DNA from: Mycolicibacterium komanii
GTDB lineage: Bacteria > Actinomycetota > Actinomycetes > Mycobacteriales > Mycobacteriaceae
NCBI RefSeq assembly: GCF_001050035.1
Contig: NZ_CVTA01000020.1
Span: 1-55,660, forward strand
Direction: 5' to 3'
DNA: 55,660 nucleotides
The notes beneath the pieces are model-generated. The model saw nothing but the letters and a program-made list of their open reading frames with translations. It did no database searches and was not told where the DNA came from. The first letter of the stretch is position 1, and each line of letters starts with the position of its first letter. Both the position numbers and the translations under genes were made by a program. Below are positions 44,351-55,169 of this stretch, piece after piece.

Positions 44351-45780
44351 GCGGCGCTACAGCGTCTTTGGCGGACCCGGCTCCGTCGCGGTCGATGCCG
44401 ATCGTCCGCGTCGCGGTGCTCGCCGCGGGCGAGGCGGGCGGTCGGGTCACGGACATGGCGTTGCCGACCGAGCTTCCCCTGCGTGAGATCCTGCCCGCCG
44501 TGCGGCGGATGGCGATGCCCGCGGACGAGGAATACGGCGACGCCGCACCGGTCGTGTTGTCGCTGGCCCCGATCGGCGGCGCGCCGTTTAGCCTCGACGC
44601 GACGTTGGACACCGTCGGTGTTGTCGACGGCGATCTGCTCGCGCTGCAACCGCTTCCCGCCGGTCCTGCGGCACCACGAATCGTCGAGGACATCGGCGAT
44701 GCCGCCGTCATCTTCTCGGCTGCCCGCGAGAAGCCCTGGGGTGCAGCGCACATCGCCCGCGGCGCCGCGGCGGCGGTGAGCTCGCTCATCGTGGTCGCCA
44801 CCGTGTTCGCCGCGGTCCACAGTGAGATCATCGGCGGTTTCGCCGGCCTCGCTCTGGCCAGCGGCGCGGCGCTGGTCACAATCCTGGCCGCGATGCTCTC
44901 ATGGGGCCGCTCACCCCGGCTGGGAACTGCGCTCGCCGTCACGGCGCTGGCGCCCATCGCGGTGGCCCTCGCGCTCGGGGTGCCGGGCGAGTTCGGACCG
45001 TCGCATGTGCTGCTGGCTGCCGCCGGCGTGACGGCCTGGTCGATCGTGAGCATCGTTGTCGCACAGCGAGCCATCGCGGTGTTCACGGCTGCCACCGTCG
45101 TCGGCGGCGGCGCATTGATCACCGCGGGTGCCGCCACGGTCTGGCACTTGAACCACATCGTCGTCGGATCCATCCTGGTGGTGTCGGCGCTGGTGGTCAC
45201 GGTCCAGGCCGCGCAACTGTCCGCCTTGTGGGCCCGGCTGCCGATGCCGGTGATCCCCGCCCCCGGCGACCCGACCCCCGCGCCTCACCCGATGAAGGTG
45301 CTCGCCGACCTGCCGCGGCGTGTACGGATCAGCGATTCGCACCAGACCGGCTTCATCGCGGGCGGCGTGCTGCTGTTCACTGCAGGGGCGGTGACTCTGG
45401 CTGCGCCACAGGGCGTTTCGCCATGGGCGTGGTATGTCGTGGCAGCGGTGGCGCTGGGTGCGGTGCTGCGGGCGCGGGTGTGGGATTCCGCGCCGTGCAA
45501 AGCGTGGTTGTTGAGTCAGCCGTTCCTGCTTGCGGCGTCCTTCCTGGTCGTGTTCGCCGTCGACGACCGGCTCACCGCGGCGTGGTGGGCGCTCGCCGCG
45601 CTCGGTGGACTGACGGTGGTGTGGGTGCTCGTGGCGCTGTTTCCGAAGGTCGGTTCGCCCGACACCTACTCGCTTCCGATGCGCCGCCTGGTCGGATTCC
45701 TGGCATCCGGGATCGACGCATCGCTGATTCCGGTGTTGGCGTATCTCGTCGGGTTGTTCGCCTGGGTGCTGAACCGATGA
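44335..45780 (+). CDS. eccD3: ESX-3 membrane protein EccD3
   Basis: 481 aa. An N-terminal ubiquitin-like domain (residues ~20-110) is followed by about eleven transmembrane helices. EccD is the channel-like component of the type VII core complex and is usually present as a dimer. ATG 44335 is inside the 3' end of espG3, so the two are translationally coupled. Confidence 0.95.
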   Translation: MADSLSGATASLADPAPSRSMPIVRVAVLAAGEAGGRVTDMALPTELPLREILPAVRRMAMPADEEYGDAAPVVLSLAPIGGAPFSLDATLDTVGVVDGDLLALQPLPAGPAAPRIVEDIGDAAVIFSAAREKPWGAAHIARGAAAAVSSLIVVATVFAAVHSEIIGGFAGLALASGAALVTILAAMLSWGRSPRLGTALAVTALAPIAVALALGVPGEFGPSHVLLAAAGVTAWSIVSIVVAQRAIAVFTAATVVGGGALITAGAATVWHLNHIVVGSILVVSALVVTVQAAQLSALWARLPMPVIPAPGDPTPAPHPMKVLADLPRRVRISDSHQTGFIAGGVLLFTAGAVTLAAPQGVSPWAWYVVAAVALGAVLRARVWDSAPCKAWLLSQPFLLAASFLVVFAVDDRLTAAWWALAALGGLTVVWVLVALFPKVGSPDTYSLPMRRLVGFLASGIDASLIPVLAYLVGLFAWVLNR

Positions 45781-45787
45781 GGCATCG

Positions 45788-47194
45788 ATGATGCGCGATC
45801 GGCTGCGCACTGCGCTCGGGGCCACGGCGGCGATGACCCTCGTGATCACGAGTTCACCGGTTGCACAGGCGATCACACCACCGCAGGTCGACCCTGCGGT
45901 GCGGCCGCCATCGGGCGCCGCTGGTCCCGTCCAGCCGCAGTCACAGCGGGGGCCGTGCGTCAGCGCCGGTGTGCTGCCCGGCAGCGACCCGGGCGCGGCC
46001 AGTCCGAATCAGAATCTGCTCAACCTCGACGGCGCGTGGGAATACAGCCGAGGTGATGGACAACTCGTCGCAGTCATCGACACCGGTGTCAGGCCCGGAC
46101 CCCGACTGCCGAACGTCGAACCCGGCGGGGATTTCGTCGAATCCACCGATGGCCTGAGCGACTGCGACGGCCACGGAACGCTGGTGGCCGGGCTGATTGC
46201 GGGTCAGCCGGGAGACGACGGCTTCTCCGGGGTCGCGCCCGGCGCGCGTGTGCTCGCGATCCGGTCGACCTCGTCACGGTTCTCTCCGCGCGAGATCGGT
46301 GAGAATCCGGCGACGGCGCGCGTCGCCCTCGACGTCGCGACCCTGGCCCGCGCGGTCGTTCGTGCGGCGGATCTGGGTGCGAGGGTCATCAACATCTCCG
46401 CCGTCACCTGTCTTCCCGCCACCGAGAACATCGATCAGTCAGAACTCGGTGCGGCCCTGCGTTATGCCGCCGTCGAGAAGGACGCCGTGATCGTCGCCGC
46501 CGCAGGCAACAACAAAGTCGGGTTGAATCCGGGGTCGGCGTGTCCGTCGAACCCGCTGTCGAATCCCAGTCGACCCGAGGATCCACGCAATTGGGCCGGG
46601 GTCACTTCGGTGTCGATACCGTCGTCGTGGCAGCCCTACGTGCTCTCGGTGGGATCACTCGACACATCCGGTCGGCCGTCGGACTTCACGATGGCAGGCC
46701 CGTGGGTGGGCATCGCCGCGCCGGGGCAGGACATCGCTTCGGTTGGCAACGGCGACGGTGGGGGTCTCGCGAACGGACTGCCCGACGACCGCGGCCGGTG
46801 GTATCCCTTGAACGGTTCGAGTTTCGCGGCGGCGTACGTGTCGGGCGTTGCGGCCTTGGTGCGCAGCCGGTTTCCCGGTCTGACCGCCGAGCAGGTCAGG
46901 GACCGTCTCACCGCTGGCGCCCAGGGCGCGGCGCGGGCACCATCGAGCCTGACCGGTGCCGGACTCGTCGATCCCGTCGCCGCGTTGACATGGGACGTGA
47001 CAGCCGCGGTCGCCGGCCCCGGCGAACCGAAGCCCCAGCCGGTCGCCGCACCGCCACGGCCTGCCGCGCCCGATACGACACCGAAGGTGGTCGCGTTCGC
47101 CGGTGCCGGCGTGCTGGCCTTGATCGCGGCCGTCACGGCGGCCGTCGCCGTGTATCGGCGAAGAAACCTCGACAACCAAGCGGAGGCATCGTGA
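45788..47194 (+). CDS. mycP3: ESX-3 mycosin protease MycP3
   Basis: 468 aa subtilisin-like protease. A signal peptide (about residues 1-28, 'V-A-Q-A') is followed by the catalytic Asp (V-I-D-T-G, ~97), His (D-G-H-G-T, ~127) and Ser (N-G-S-S-F-A, ~344). A C-terminal transmembrane anchor ('A-G-V-L-A-L-I-A-A-V') precedes a short Arg-rich tail. It acts outside the membrane and stabilises the complex. Confidence 0.95.
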   Translation: MMRDRLRTALGATAAMTLVITSSPVAQAITPPQVDPAVRPPSGAAGPVQPQSQRGPCVSAGVLPGSDPGAASPNQNLLNLDGAWEYSRGDGQLVAVIDTGVRPGPRLPNVEPGGDFVESTDGLSDCDGHGTLVAGLIAGQPGDDGFSGVAPGARVLAIRSTSSRFSPREIGENPATARVALDVATLARAVVRAADLGARVINISAVTCLPATENIDQSELGAALRYAAVEKDAVIVAAAGNNKVGLNPGSACPSNPLSNPSRPEDPRNWAGVTSVSIPSSWQPYVLSVGSLDTSGRPSDFTMAGPWVGIAAPGQDIASVGNGDGGGLANGLPDDRGRWYPLNGSSFAAAYVSGVAALVRSRFPGLTAEQVRDRLTAGAQGAARAPSSLTGAGLVDPVAALTWDVTAAVAGPGEPKPQPVAAPPRPAAPDTTPKVVAFAGAGVLALIAAVTAAVAVYRRRNLDNQAEAS

Positions 47195-48108
47195 CTGTTC
47201 GAATTGCGCTGGCGGCGTTGGCCGTCGTCCTGGCGGCGATGGCGTACCCGTGGGAATCGACCACGGACTGGTGGATCTTCGGCATCGCTGTGGCGGTGGT
47301 GGTCGTGGTGTTCGCCTGGTGGCGCGGCCAGTTCCTGACGAACATGGTCGGGCGCCGCATCGCGGTGTTCCGGCGCAACCACTCGAAACCGAAGGCGCAG
47401 AATCCAAACCAGGTCACCGTGGTGGTGCGGGTCGAGGACCCGGCCGGACTCGGTGTGCCGCTGACCCTGGTATCCGGGTATGTCGAGCGGTTCGGTGTCC
47501 GCAGCGAAAAGGCCCGTGTCACGACCCACGACCGCGACGGCGCCCGCACCACATGGATCAGCCTGACACTCGATGCCACCGCGAACCTGGTGGCACTGCA
47601 GGCCCGTTCGCCGGAGTTACCGCTGCGCGAGACCGCCGAGATCGCCGGCCGGCGGCTCGCCGATCAACTGCGGGAGGCCGGCCTCGATGCCGTACTGGTC
47701 GAGGATGCCGACGCGCCACTGGTCGGGAAGGCCCGCGAGAAGTGGCGCGGCGTCAAAGACGAAGCCGGTTTCGTCTCGGCTTACGGGATTCCAGTCGACG
47801 GGCGGTTGGGTGAGCGCCTCAACGAGGTGCGGTCCGAATCGACGGAGACGTGGACGGCCGTCGAGTTCAGCGGTTCGGCGGTGCGCCCGGCTGTGGCGGC
47901 GGTGTGTGCATTCCGCACTCCCGAGGTCGTGCGTGGTGTTCCGGTGTCCGGGTTGACGACCCATCGGGGCGTGCAGAAGCCGTTGCTCACCGCGTTGGAC
48001 CCCAAAGCCGTTGGCCGGTTCGGTGTTCCGGTTCGGCCGATCGCTCCCGATCTGCTGGCGCGCATCGACTGGCCGGCGGGAGCGCAGGCCGAACTCAGTC
48101 GAACATGA
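47191..48108 (+). CDS. eccE3: ESX-3 membrane protein EccE3
   Basis: 305 aa. Two N-terminal transmembrane helices (residues ~2-20 and 28-45) precede a periplasmic/cytoplasmic domain of EccE type. It completes the core complex. GTG 47191 overlaps the mycP3 stop (GTGA), with GGAGG before it. The last 14 bases overlap the convergent hydrolase gene. Confidence 0.93.
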   Translation: MTVRIALAALAVVLAAMAYPWESTTDWWIFGIAVAVVVVVFAWWRGQFLTNMVGRRIAVFRRNHSKPKAQNPNQVTVVVRVEDPAGLGVPLTLVSGYVERFGVRSEKARVTTHDRDGARTTWISLTLDATANLVALQARSPELPLRETAEIAGRRLADQLREAGLDAVLVEDADAPLVGKAREKWRGVKDEAGFVSAYGIPVDGRLGERLNEVRSESTETWTAVEFSGSAVRPAVAAVCAFRTPEVVRGVPVSGLTTHRGVQKPLLTALDPKAVGRFGVPVRPIAPDLLARIDWPAGAQAELSRT

Positions 48109-49288
48109 AGTCGCGCATGAAGCGGGTCATCCGACGCAGGTAGTCCGGCTGGCTGACATGCAGGATGTGGTTGCCGGGAAACCAGTGGAACGCGCAGCGG
48201 TCCCAATGCTCCCACAGCATCTCGGCCTGCTCCGGTGGCGCCAAGCGGTCGCCAAGACCCGTGATGATCAGGCGGCGGTCCTTGGGCACCAGCGGCGTGT
48301 AGTTCAGCGGTGAGGAAAACATAGTCGCTGCGCCGGTGAGTTCGGCGTCGGTTCCGGTCAACAGGTTTCGCAGCCCGACAACCTTGTTGGCCGGGAACCA
48401 TTCGTCCACCGTCTGATCGGGCGCGACGACGGGGACGTTGGGGATGACCGCCTGGATGCGGTCGTCGACGGCCGCGATCAGTGCGGACGTGTATCCACCC
48501 AGCGACATCCCGGTCAGGGCGATGCGGTCGACTCCGGTGAACTCGAGATAGTCGAGGACCGAGCGGAAGTCGTGCACGGCCTGCGCCATCGCTTCGGCGA
48601 AACCGGAGAAGCCGTTGGCGAAGAACCCGTACCCGCTGAACGGCGAACCCTTCTCAGCGCGGGGACCGTGAAAGGGCATGGTGTACAGCAGGACGTCGTA
48701 TCCCGACCGGAAGAACCACGGCAGCGAGAAGAACAGTCCGTTGAACAGATACGGCGAGCCCATGAACCCGTGGATCAAACACAACGTCGGATGCGGGCCG
48801 TCGTCATGGCGCCAGTGCTGGGCGTGCACGACATTGTTGCGTTCGAAGCCGCGGCACTGCTCGCGCAGTGCGGGGTTGATCGCCTCGAAGCTGCTGTCGA
48901 AGCGAATGTTCTGGACGCGGCCCTTCGCGATCCACTCGGCCAGCGGGTTCGCCAACCTCGATGCGACACGGGGCGGCGAGGAAGGTGCGGGAAACGACCG
49001 GACAGGATCCTTGGCCGCCGCCAGTTCGGCGTAGAACTGCAACTGTTCACGTTCGGCGCGTGACTGCGACCGGCGCAACCCGCTCATCAGGGTCGGCACC
49101 ATCGTGGTAGCGAGGAGCGACGCGATCGCGGTGCGCAGCGCGATATCGGCCACGGCCGACGAGTCGACGATGAACCGTTGGCGCAGCGTGAGGTCGGCGC
49201 GACGCGGAAGACCGCGGCTGGCGTCGGCGCCCGGAACGTCGGGAACGGGTATGGGCGGATCGATCGGGTTGGCGTCCGATTGGCTCAC
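48095..49288 (-). CDS. Alpha/beta hydrolase, Rv0293c-like
   Basis: 397 aa. The nucleophile elbow is 'G-M-S-L-G-G-Y' near residue 265, after an 'H-G-F-M-G-S' oxyanion-type segment near 175; 'D-R-L-A-P-P' and 'G-N-H' supply plausible Asp and His. A ~60 aa polar N-terminus precedes a hydrophobic stretch. The substrate is unknown. Conserved placement just after eccE3 suggests a link to ESX-3 biology but does not prove it. Confidence 0.9.
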   Translation of the reverse strand: MSQSDANPIDPPIPVPDVPGADASRGLPRRADLTLRQRFIVDSSAVADIALRTAIASLLATTMVPTLMSGLRRSQSRAEREQLQFYAELAAAKDPVRSFPAPSSPPRVASRLANPLAEWIAKGRVQNIRFDSSFEAINPALREQCRGFERNNVVHAQHWRHDDGPHPTLCLIHGFMGSPYLFNGLFFSLPWFFRSGYDVLLYTMPFHGPRAEKGSPFSGYGFFANGFSGFAEAMAQAVHDFRSVLDYLEFTGVDRIALTGMSLGGYTSALIAAVDDRIQAVIPNVPVVAPDQTVDEWFPANKVVGLRNLLTGTDAELTGAATMFSSPLNYTPLVPKDRRLIITGLGDRLAPPEQAEMLWEHWDRCAFHWFPGNHILHVSQPDYLRRMTRFMRDFMFD

Positions 49289-49329
49289 GTCCGCATGGTA
49301 TCCCGATCGGGCGATGTCAAACTGTCATC

Positions 49330-50091
49330 ATGTGGAACCCCGACGCGTATCTGTCGTTCTCCGACCAGCGCGGGCGTCCGTTCTTCGAACTGTTGTCGCG
49401 GGTCCGCGCCGAGGCGCCGCGACGGGTCGCGGATCTGGGTTGCGGGCCGGGCAATCTCACGGCCACGCTGTCGCAGCGCTGGCCGCAGGCCGACATCGAG
49501 GCGTTGGACAGTTCCCCGGAGATGGTGCGGGCCGCACGGGAGCGGGGGATCGACGCGAACGTCGGCGACGTCGGCGACTGGACGCCGAAACCCGGCACCG
49601 ACGTGGTGGTCAGCAACGCCACCCTGCAGTGGGTGCCCGACCATCCGCAACTTCTCGTCCGGTGGGCCGGGGAGTTGGCATCCCGATCATGGATCGCGAT
49701 GCAGGTGCCGGGCAATTTCGACGCGCCGTCCCATCTCGCGGTGCGCGAGCTCGTTCGTCGCGGCAAGTGGTCAGAGCGATTGCGGGCCTATCCGTTTCGA
49801 GAGGCGCCGGTTGAGGATCCGATCGGCTACGCCAATCTGTTGGCCGACGCCGGGTGCGCGGTCGACGCGTGGGAGACCACTTATGTGCACGTTCTGACCG
49901 GCGCGAACCCGGTGCTGGACTGGATCACGGGCACCGCGCTTCGCCCGGTGCGCAGCAGGCTGTCCGATCCCGAGTGGGAGGAGTTCCGCACCGATCTGAT
50001 TCCGATGCTGAATTCCTCGTACCCCAGGCGGTCGGACGGAACCACGTTGTTCCCGTTCCGGCGAATCTTCGTGGCGGCTCAGGTCGGTTGA
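49330..50091 (+). CDS. tam: Trans-aconitate 2-methyltransferase
   Basis: 253 aa. It has the class I SAM methyltransferase fold with '[10 protein letters not shown]' (motif I) and 'S-N-A-T-L-Q-W-V-P' typical of Tam. It methylates trans-aconitate, a spontaneous by-product that inhibits aconitase. It lies on the opposite strand to the sulfur genes and overlaps the cysNC 3' end by 13 bases. The position matches Rv0294. Confidence 0.92.
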   Translation: MWNPDAYLSFSDQRGRPFFELLSRVRAEAPRRVADLGCGPGNLTATLSQRWPQADIEALDSSPEMVRAARERGIDANVGDVGDWTPKPGTDVVVSNATLQWVPDHPQLLVRWAGELASRSWIAMQVPGNFDAPSHLAVRELVRRGKWSERLRAYPFREAPVEDPIGYANLLADAGCAVDAWETTYVHVLTGANPVLDWITGTALRPVRSRLSDPEWEEFRTDLIPMLNSSYPRRSDGTTLFPFRRIFVAAQVG

Positions 50092-51950
50092 GCGCCACGC
50101 CGGGCGTTGAGCAGATCGATCACCTGCTCGACCAGGTCGGCGATGTCGGCGCCGGTGGTGTCGAGCACCAGGTCAGGGTTCTCCGGGGGCTCGTACGGGG
50201 CGTCGACGCCGGTGAGGCCCTTGAGTTCTCCCGCGCGCGCCCGTGCGTACAGGCCCTTGGGATCTCGCCGTTCGCACTCATCGACCGGGGTGGCCACGTG
50301 CACTTCGATGAAGGGGAGCTTGGCCGCGTCGTTGAGCGCACGGGCGGTTTCGCGGTCCGACTTCAGCGGCGACACCAACGACGCGAGCGCCACCACACCG
50401 GCGTCGGCGAACAACCGGGTGAGATGGCCGACCCGGCGGATGTTCTCGGCGCGGTCGCCGGCCGAGAACCCGAGATCATCGGACAGCCCGTGCCGGATGT
50501 TGTCACCGTCGAGAAGATAGGCCACGTCGCCGGATTCGACGAGGGCACGTTCGACGGCCACCGCAATCGTGGACTTGCCCGAGGCGGGCAGGCCGGTGAA
50601 CCAGATGGTGGCACCGCGTTGTCCGGTGGCAGACCACCGAAAGTCCCGGTCGAGGGAGGACGGGTGCCAGCGGATGTCGTTGCGTGTCTGCGCGCCCGGT
50701 TTGACCTCACGCGGCTCGATGATCGTACCCGCGCCGACCGTGTCGTTGGTGGCCTCATCGATCAGGATGAAGGCGCCGCTGTCCCGGTTTTCCGCGTACG
50801 GGTCGGCGATCACCACTGAGCTCGTGCGCAGGGTGATCTCGCCGATGTCGTTGAGAACCAACTCGACCGGGTTGTCCAGCTCGTCGAGCGTCTCGGGATC
50901 GAGGCGGCTGTGCAGTGCCTGCACGGTGGCGCGAACCGTCTTCGCTCCCTGTTTGAGCGCCAGCCGATCACCCGCACGCAACGGGCTTTCCCGGAACCAG
51001 CACACCGTCGCGTCGAGTTCGCGGGCGAGCACGGGAAGAACGGCGGCATCGGAGCCGCTGACGAGAACGTCGCCGCGACCGACGTCGATGTCGTCGGCCA
51101 ACTCCAGTGAAACCGACAGCGGCGCAACAGCAACCGTGCGATCGGCATCGAGCGTGTCCACAAGCGTCACCGTGGAGCGGGTGCCGGCGGGGAGGCTGAC
51201 CACCGGGTCGCCGACCTTCAGCGTCCCGCCGGAGAGCCGTCCGGTGTAGCGGCGCCGCTGCTCGGCGGTGGGTCGCGACACCCACTGCACCGGAAGCCTC
51301 AACTTGTTCGATTCCGCCTGCGGCGCGGTGAGCTCGATGTTCTCGAGGTACTCCAGCAGTGTCGGCCCTTCGTACCAGGGAGTGTTCTGCGACCGGTGGA
51401 CGACGTTGTCGCCGAGTTTGGCCGCAATCGGGATCACCGTGATGTCGATGTTGCCGAGGCGGGCGGCGACCTGTTGCAGCTCCTTGTGCACTTCCTTGAA
51501 CCGGGTCTTGTCGAAGTCGACGAGGTCGATCTTGTTGACCGTCGCGACGAAGTGCTTGATGCCCAACAATTTTGCGATGCGTGCGTGTCGGTTGGTCTGG
51601 CGCAGCACACCGGCGCGTGCGTCGACGAGCAATACCGCGGCATGGGCGTTGGACGCGCCGGTGAACATGTTGCGGGTGTAGCGCTCGTGGCCCGGCGTGT
51701 CAGCGAGGATGTAGCTGCGTGTGTCCGTCGAGAAGAATCGATAGGCCACGTCGATCGTGATGCCCTGCTCGCGTTCTGCGCGCAGACCGTCGGAGAGGGC
51801 CGCCAGGTCGGCGATGCCCTCATCGTCGGTGACGGCCTCGAGGTGATCCGTTGGGAGGCTGTCGGTGTCGTGCAGAAGGCGCCCGATCAGCGTGCTCTTG
51901 CCGTCGTCGACCGATCCGGCCGTGGTGATGCGGAGAAGCTGGCGGGTCAT
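50079..51950 (-). CDS. cysNC: Bifunctional sulfate adenylyltransferase subunit 1 / APS kinase CysNC
   Basis: 623 aa. The N-terminal GTPase of CysN has 'G-S-V-D-D-G-K-S-T' at residue ~12, 'D-T-P-G-H-E' and 'N-K-I-D'. The C-terminal APS kinase (~440-623) has 'G-L-P-A-S-G-K-S-T' and '[10 protein letters not shown]'. With CysD it makes APS from sulfate and ATP, then PAPS. The ATG shares one base with the cysD stop (TGATG). Confidence 0.95.
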   Translation of the reverse strand: MTRQLLRITTAGSVDDGKSTLIGRLLHDTDSLPTDHLEAVTDDEGIADLAALSDGLRAEREQGITIDVAYRFFSTDTRSYILADTPGHERYTRNMFTGASNAHAAVLLVDARAGVLRQTNRHARIAKLLGIKHFVATVNKIDLVDFDKTRFKEVHKELQQVAARLGNIDITVIPIAAKLGDNVVHRSQNTPWYEGPTLLEYLENIELTAPQAESNKLRLPVQWVSRPTAEQRRRYTGRLSGGTLKVGDPVVSLPAGTRSTVTLVDTLDADRTVAVAPLSVSLELADDIDVGRGDVLVSGSDAAVLPVLARELDATVCWFRESPLRAGDRLALKQGAKTVRATVQALHSRLDPETLDELDNPVELVLNDIGEITLRTSSVVIADPYAENRDSGAFILIDEATNDTVGAGTIIEPREVKPGAQTRNDIRWHPSSLDRDFRWSATGQRGATIWFTGLPASGKSTIAVAVERALVESGDVAYLLDGDNIRHGLSDDLGFSAGDRAENIRRVGHLTRLFADAGVVALASLVSPLKSDRETARALNDAAKLPFIEVHVATPVDECERRDPKGLYARARAGELKGLTGVDAPYEPPENPDLVLDTTGADIADLVEQVIDLLNARRGAQPT

Positions 51951-52861
51951 CAGAAGTACCCCTCTCGCTTGCGGTCCTCCATCGCGGCGGCCGAGGTGCG
52001 GTCGTCGGCTCGCGTCTCGCCACGTTCTGACACTGTGGCAGCAGAGATCTCGGCGATCACCCGCTCGATGTCGACGGCTCGCGAGCGCACCGCACCGGTG
52101 ATGGTTAGGTCGCCGACCGTCCGGTAACGCACCCACTCGACAGATGACGCCTCACCGTCGGCGGGTTTGGCGTACTCGGACACCGCGAGCAGGATGCCGT
52201 CGCGTTCGAACACCTCGCGCTCGTGAGCGAAGTAGATCGACGGCAGTTCCAGGTTCTCGAGTTCGATGTAGCGCCACACATCGAGTTCGGTCCAGTTGCT
52301 CAGCGGGAACACGCGGACCTGTTCGCCTTTTCGAATGCGGCCGTTGTACAGCGACCACGGCTCGGGCCGCTGGGCCCGGGGATCCCACTGGCCGAACTCG
52401 TCGCGGAAGGACAGGATGCGTTCCTTGGCGCGGGCGCGCTCCTCGTCGCGGCGGGCTCCGCCGAACGCCGCGTCGAATCCGCCCGCCTCGAGCGCGTCGA
52501 GCAGTGTGCGGGTCTGCTGACGATTGCGCGAGGCGCCCGGTCCGGGATCGGGTACGCGGCCCTGGTCGATCGATTCCTGCACCGAAGCCACGATCAACCG
52601 GTGCCCTTCGCCTTCGACACGGCGGTCGCGGAACTCGATGACCTCGGGGAAGTTGTGTCCGGTGTCGACGTGCATGACCGGGAACGGCAGCGGCGACGGG
52701 CGAAAAGCCTTCTCGGCGAGGCGAAGCAACACGATCGAGTCCTTGCCCGCGGAGAACAGCAGCACGGGCCGCTCCAGTTCCGCGACCACCTCGCGGATGA
52801 TGTGTACCGCCTCGGCCTCCAACAGCCGGAGCTCGTCGACGTGCAGGGTGTCGACCGTCAT
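51950..52861 (-). CDS. cysD: Sulfate adenylyltransferase subunit 2 CysD
   Basis: 303 aa PP-loop ATP sulfurylase. It has the pyrophosphatase loop 'F-S-A-G-K-D-S' (~residue 36), 'H-V-D-T-G-H-N-F' and '[11 protein letters not shown]'. ATG 52861 overlaps the stf0 stop (ATGA), so it is translated with the sulfotransferase. It is cytosolic. Confidence 0.95.
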   Translation of the reverse strand: MTVDTLHVDELRLLEAEAVHIIREVVAELERPVLLFSAGKDSIVLLRLAEKAFRPSPLPFPVMHVDTGHNFPEVIEFRDRRVEGEGHRLIVASVQESIDQGRVPDPGPGASRNRQQTRTLLDALEAGGFDAAFGGARRDEERARAKERILSFRDEFGQWDPRAQRPEPWSLYNGRIRKGEQVRVFPLSNWTELDVWRYIELENLELPSIYFAHEREVFERDGILLAVSEYAKPADGEASSVEWVRYRTVGDLTITGAVRSRAVDIERVIAEISAATVSERGETRADDRTSAAAMEDRKREGYF

Positions 52862-53658
52862 GTGGGAAGCCCTTCCTTCTCCGCGTCCGCCCGGTAGCGG
52901 TCGACCCATGCGTCGGAGCGATGATCGGCCTGCCGTTCGAGTGCCGGTTCCGGTGCGAGCCGCCGGTCCTGTCCGAGCGCTTCGAGGACGTCGCCGACGA
53001 TCTGCGAAAGGTTGCGCCACAACACCGGATACGGCACCTCCAGTGGAGCGACCCCTTCCTCGGCGAACCAGTTGCGCCAGCCCTCTTCCTGGGCTCGCAG
53101 CATCTGCACGACATGGGCGATGGCGCCGGCGTGGTACTCGGCGCGGGCATCGCGCGTCGGATCGGGCCTGCCGCGCCATACCCGCGTCTGCACCGCACGC
53201 CAGAACGAAACCGCCTGCGACACAACATCGGGGCGGTAAACATGAATAAGGAACGGGTCGCTGCCGACGACATCCCGGATGGCGGACAGCAGGCCGGTAC
53301 CCGATCGGTCGGGCAATCCGCTGGCCCGCTCGAGCAGCAGCGCCGTCTGGTTCCACATCAGCTTGCCGCCCCAGATGCCGTTGGGGGTGCGGCCCACCGT
53401 GCGAATGTAGTCGCGCCAGATCTCCGGTGGAGCGAGGTCGGGCTTGCCCTCGTCGAGCGGGTCCAGCAGGCGCAATATCGACTCGTCGGTCACGCCCTCG
53501 AACCACTGCCGGGGCTGTGGCGACTGGCTGGTGCTGGGCAGGTATTGAAAGAACTCGCCGGGTTCACCGGCGACACCCGTCGCGCGCAATGACTCCACGA
53601 GCAGCGTGCTGCCGCTGCGCTGAGAGGCCAGGACGAGATAGGCCGTCGGGGCTGACAT
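52858..53658 (-). CDS. stf0: Trehalose 2-sulfotransferase Stf0
   Basis: 266 aa (267 in M. tuberculosis Rv0295c). The PAPS 5'-phosphosulfate loop is 'S-Q-R-S-G-S-T-L-L' at residues ~13-21, and 'G-E-F-F' and 'W-G-G-K-L-M' match the trehalose-binding Stf0 family. It transfers sulfate from PAPS to trehalose, the first step of sulfolipid synthesis. It is coupled to cysD and cysNC, which make PAPS. Confidence 0.93.
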   Translation of the reverse strand: MSAPTAYLVLASQRSGSTLLVESLRATGVAGEPGEFFQYLPSTSQSPQPRQWFEGVTDESILRLLDPLDEGKPDLAPPEIWRDYIRTVGRTPNGIWGGKLMWNQTALLLERASGLPDRSGTGLLSAIRDVVGSDPFLIHVYRPDVVSQAVSFWRAVQTRVWRGRPDPTRDARAEYHAGAIAHVVQMLRAQEEGWRNWFAEEGVAPLEVPYPVLWRNLSQIVGDVLEALGQDRRLAPEPALERQADHRSDAWVDRYRADAEKEGLPT

Positions 53659-53705
53659 GCGCGCAGCTTACCCACACGGCAATAATCCGACACCACATGC
53701 GGTTT

Positions 53706-53720
53706 CGCTCACGCTGAGCG
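53706..53720 (-). terminator. Hairpin after the sulfatase gene
   Basis: CGCTCA-CGC-TGAGCG lies directly after the sulfatase stop, with no U-tract. It is nearly the same sequence as the hairpin at 33476-33492. It could separate the sulfatase from stf0. Confidence 0.4.
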
Positions 53721-53723
53721 GAA

Positions 53724-55091
53724 TTATTGGCCGCTGTGGTCGTCCTCGATGCCGCGTTCGTTTGCGATCGCGGAGCGGCTTGGCAGGGGTCCCTGAATAC
53801 GCAAGTAGGTTTCGGTGTAGCGCTCCGAGATTCGCGTGCCTGCGAACTCCGACGGGATCACGTCGTTGGTCTTGACGCGCCAGTCGTTGAGGAGCAACGC
53901 CAGCTCATTGGCGATTGCTTCCGCCTCGTCGGGCCCACCCGGGCCGAGCAGGTTGTTCGACTCGGTGGGGTCGGCCCGCAGGTCGTACAGCTCGCGTTGC
54001 GGTCGCTCGGCCCGGACAAGAGGAGCGACGAGGCGGCCTGGCGCGCTGTCGGCGATGTCCCACGGCAGATCCAGCAACGGCCTCGACGCGTAGTTCTCGA
54101 TGTAGCTGTACTCCTTGGTCCGGATCGCCCGGATCGGATCGAAGGAGTCGTGGTAGGTCTTCGTCGTGTACACCTCGGTGCGAACCGGCGGCTCGGGGTC
54201 GGCCAGCAGAGCGGCCTTGTGCGAGAGCCCTTCGACGTCGGTCGGCACTTCGAGGCCGATGAGGTCGAGCAGTGTCGGAAGCAGGTCGACACCGCTGAAC
54301 AACTCGTCGTAGACCCTCGGTGCGATGTCGGCGTCGCGGGGTGGGCGCACGATCATCGCGATGCCCGTACCCGCGTCGTACAGCGTCGATTTGGCGCGGG
54401 GCAGAGCCGGGCCGTGATCGGTCATGAACACCATCCATGTGGTGCGGTCCAGGCCCGTCGCCGAGAGCGTGTCGAGCAGCCGGCCGACGGCGGCGTCGGC
54501 TACCGAGATCGACCCGTAGAACTCGGCGAGATCCTCACGGACTTCCGCCGTGTCGGGCAGATAGTCGGGTACGGCGACGCCGGTCGCGTCGGCCGGCTCG
54601 TATCGGTCGCGAGGGTACGGCCGATGTGTCTCGAAGAAGCCCGCGGTCAACAGGAATGGCTCCTCGGGCGTGTTCGTCAGCCACTTCGTCGCCTGCTCAA
54701 CGACATACTCGCAGTAGGAGTTCGAGACGTCGAATTCGTCGAAGCCGAGCTTCCCCGGGTACGAGGTCTCGTGTTGCATACCGAAAAGGGCTGTATGCCA
54801 ATCGGATTCGGACAAGATTTGCGGGAGGGTGCGGACACCGGCGCGGTACTCCCACCCGTGGTGGGCCAAGCCGACCAATCCGTTGCTCTGGGGGTATCGG
54901 CCCGTGAACAGTGAGCCCCGCGACGGTGAGCAGAGCGGCGCGGTCGCGTGCGCGCGGGTGAAGAGGATGCTCTCGGCGGCGAGGGCGTCGAGGCGGGGGC
55001 TCGACACGTCGTCGTGACCGTACGCGCCGAGATAGCGCCCGAGGTCGTGCCAGTGCACGATCAGCACGTTGTCTCGCCGCGGGTCTGTCAC
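53724..55091 (-). CDS. Type I sulfatase (Rv0296c-like)
   Basis: 455 aa. The formylglycine signature C-S-P-S-R lies near residue 53 ('A-P-L-C-S-P-S-R-G-S-L-F-T-G-R'), so Cys is converted to the catalytic aldehyde. A second metal-site motif 'M-T-D-H-G' is near 225. The N-terminal 'V-L-I-V-H-W-H-D' is atypical of the usual N-I-V-x-I-x-x-D-D start. No signal peptide is seen. GTG 55091 is chosen, with AAAGGA upstream; a longer ATG form adds ~20 polar residues. Confidence 0.92.
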   Translation of the reverse strand: MTDPRRDNVLIVHWHDLGRYLGAYGHDDVSSPRLDALAAESILFTRAHATAPLCSPSRGSLFTGRYPQSNGLVGLAHHGWEYRAGVRTLPQILSESDWHTALFGMQHETSYPGKLGFDEFDVSNSYCEYVVEQATKWLTNTPEEPFLLTAGFFETHRPYPRDRYEPADATGVAVPDYLPDTAEVREDLAEFYGSISVADAAVGRLLDTLSATGLDRTTWMVFMTDHGPALPRAKSTLYDAGTGIAMIVRPPRDADIAPRVYDELFSGVDLLPTLLDLIGLEVPTDVEGLSHKAALLADPEPPVRTEVYTTKTYHDSFDPIRAIRTKEYSYIENYASRPLLDLPWDIADSAPGRLVAPLVRAERPQRELYDLRADPTESNNLLGPGGPDEAEAIANELALLLNDWRVKTNDVIPSEFAGTRISERYTETYLRIQGPLPSRSAIANERGIEDDHSGQ

Positions 55092-55169
55092 TGCGGATCC
55101 TTTCGTCGTCGTCGACGTCTCCACTTCAACCTGCCGAGCGTGGACGGGCAACCCTTTGACCCACCGCCC

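Noticed and set aside
33582..48108. ESX-1, ESX-4 or ESX-5 instead of ESX-3
   Set aside because: The gene order, the EsxH N-terminus, unsplit EccC, single PE/PPE pair and flanking Rv0281 and Rv0293c homologues fit ESX-3 only.
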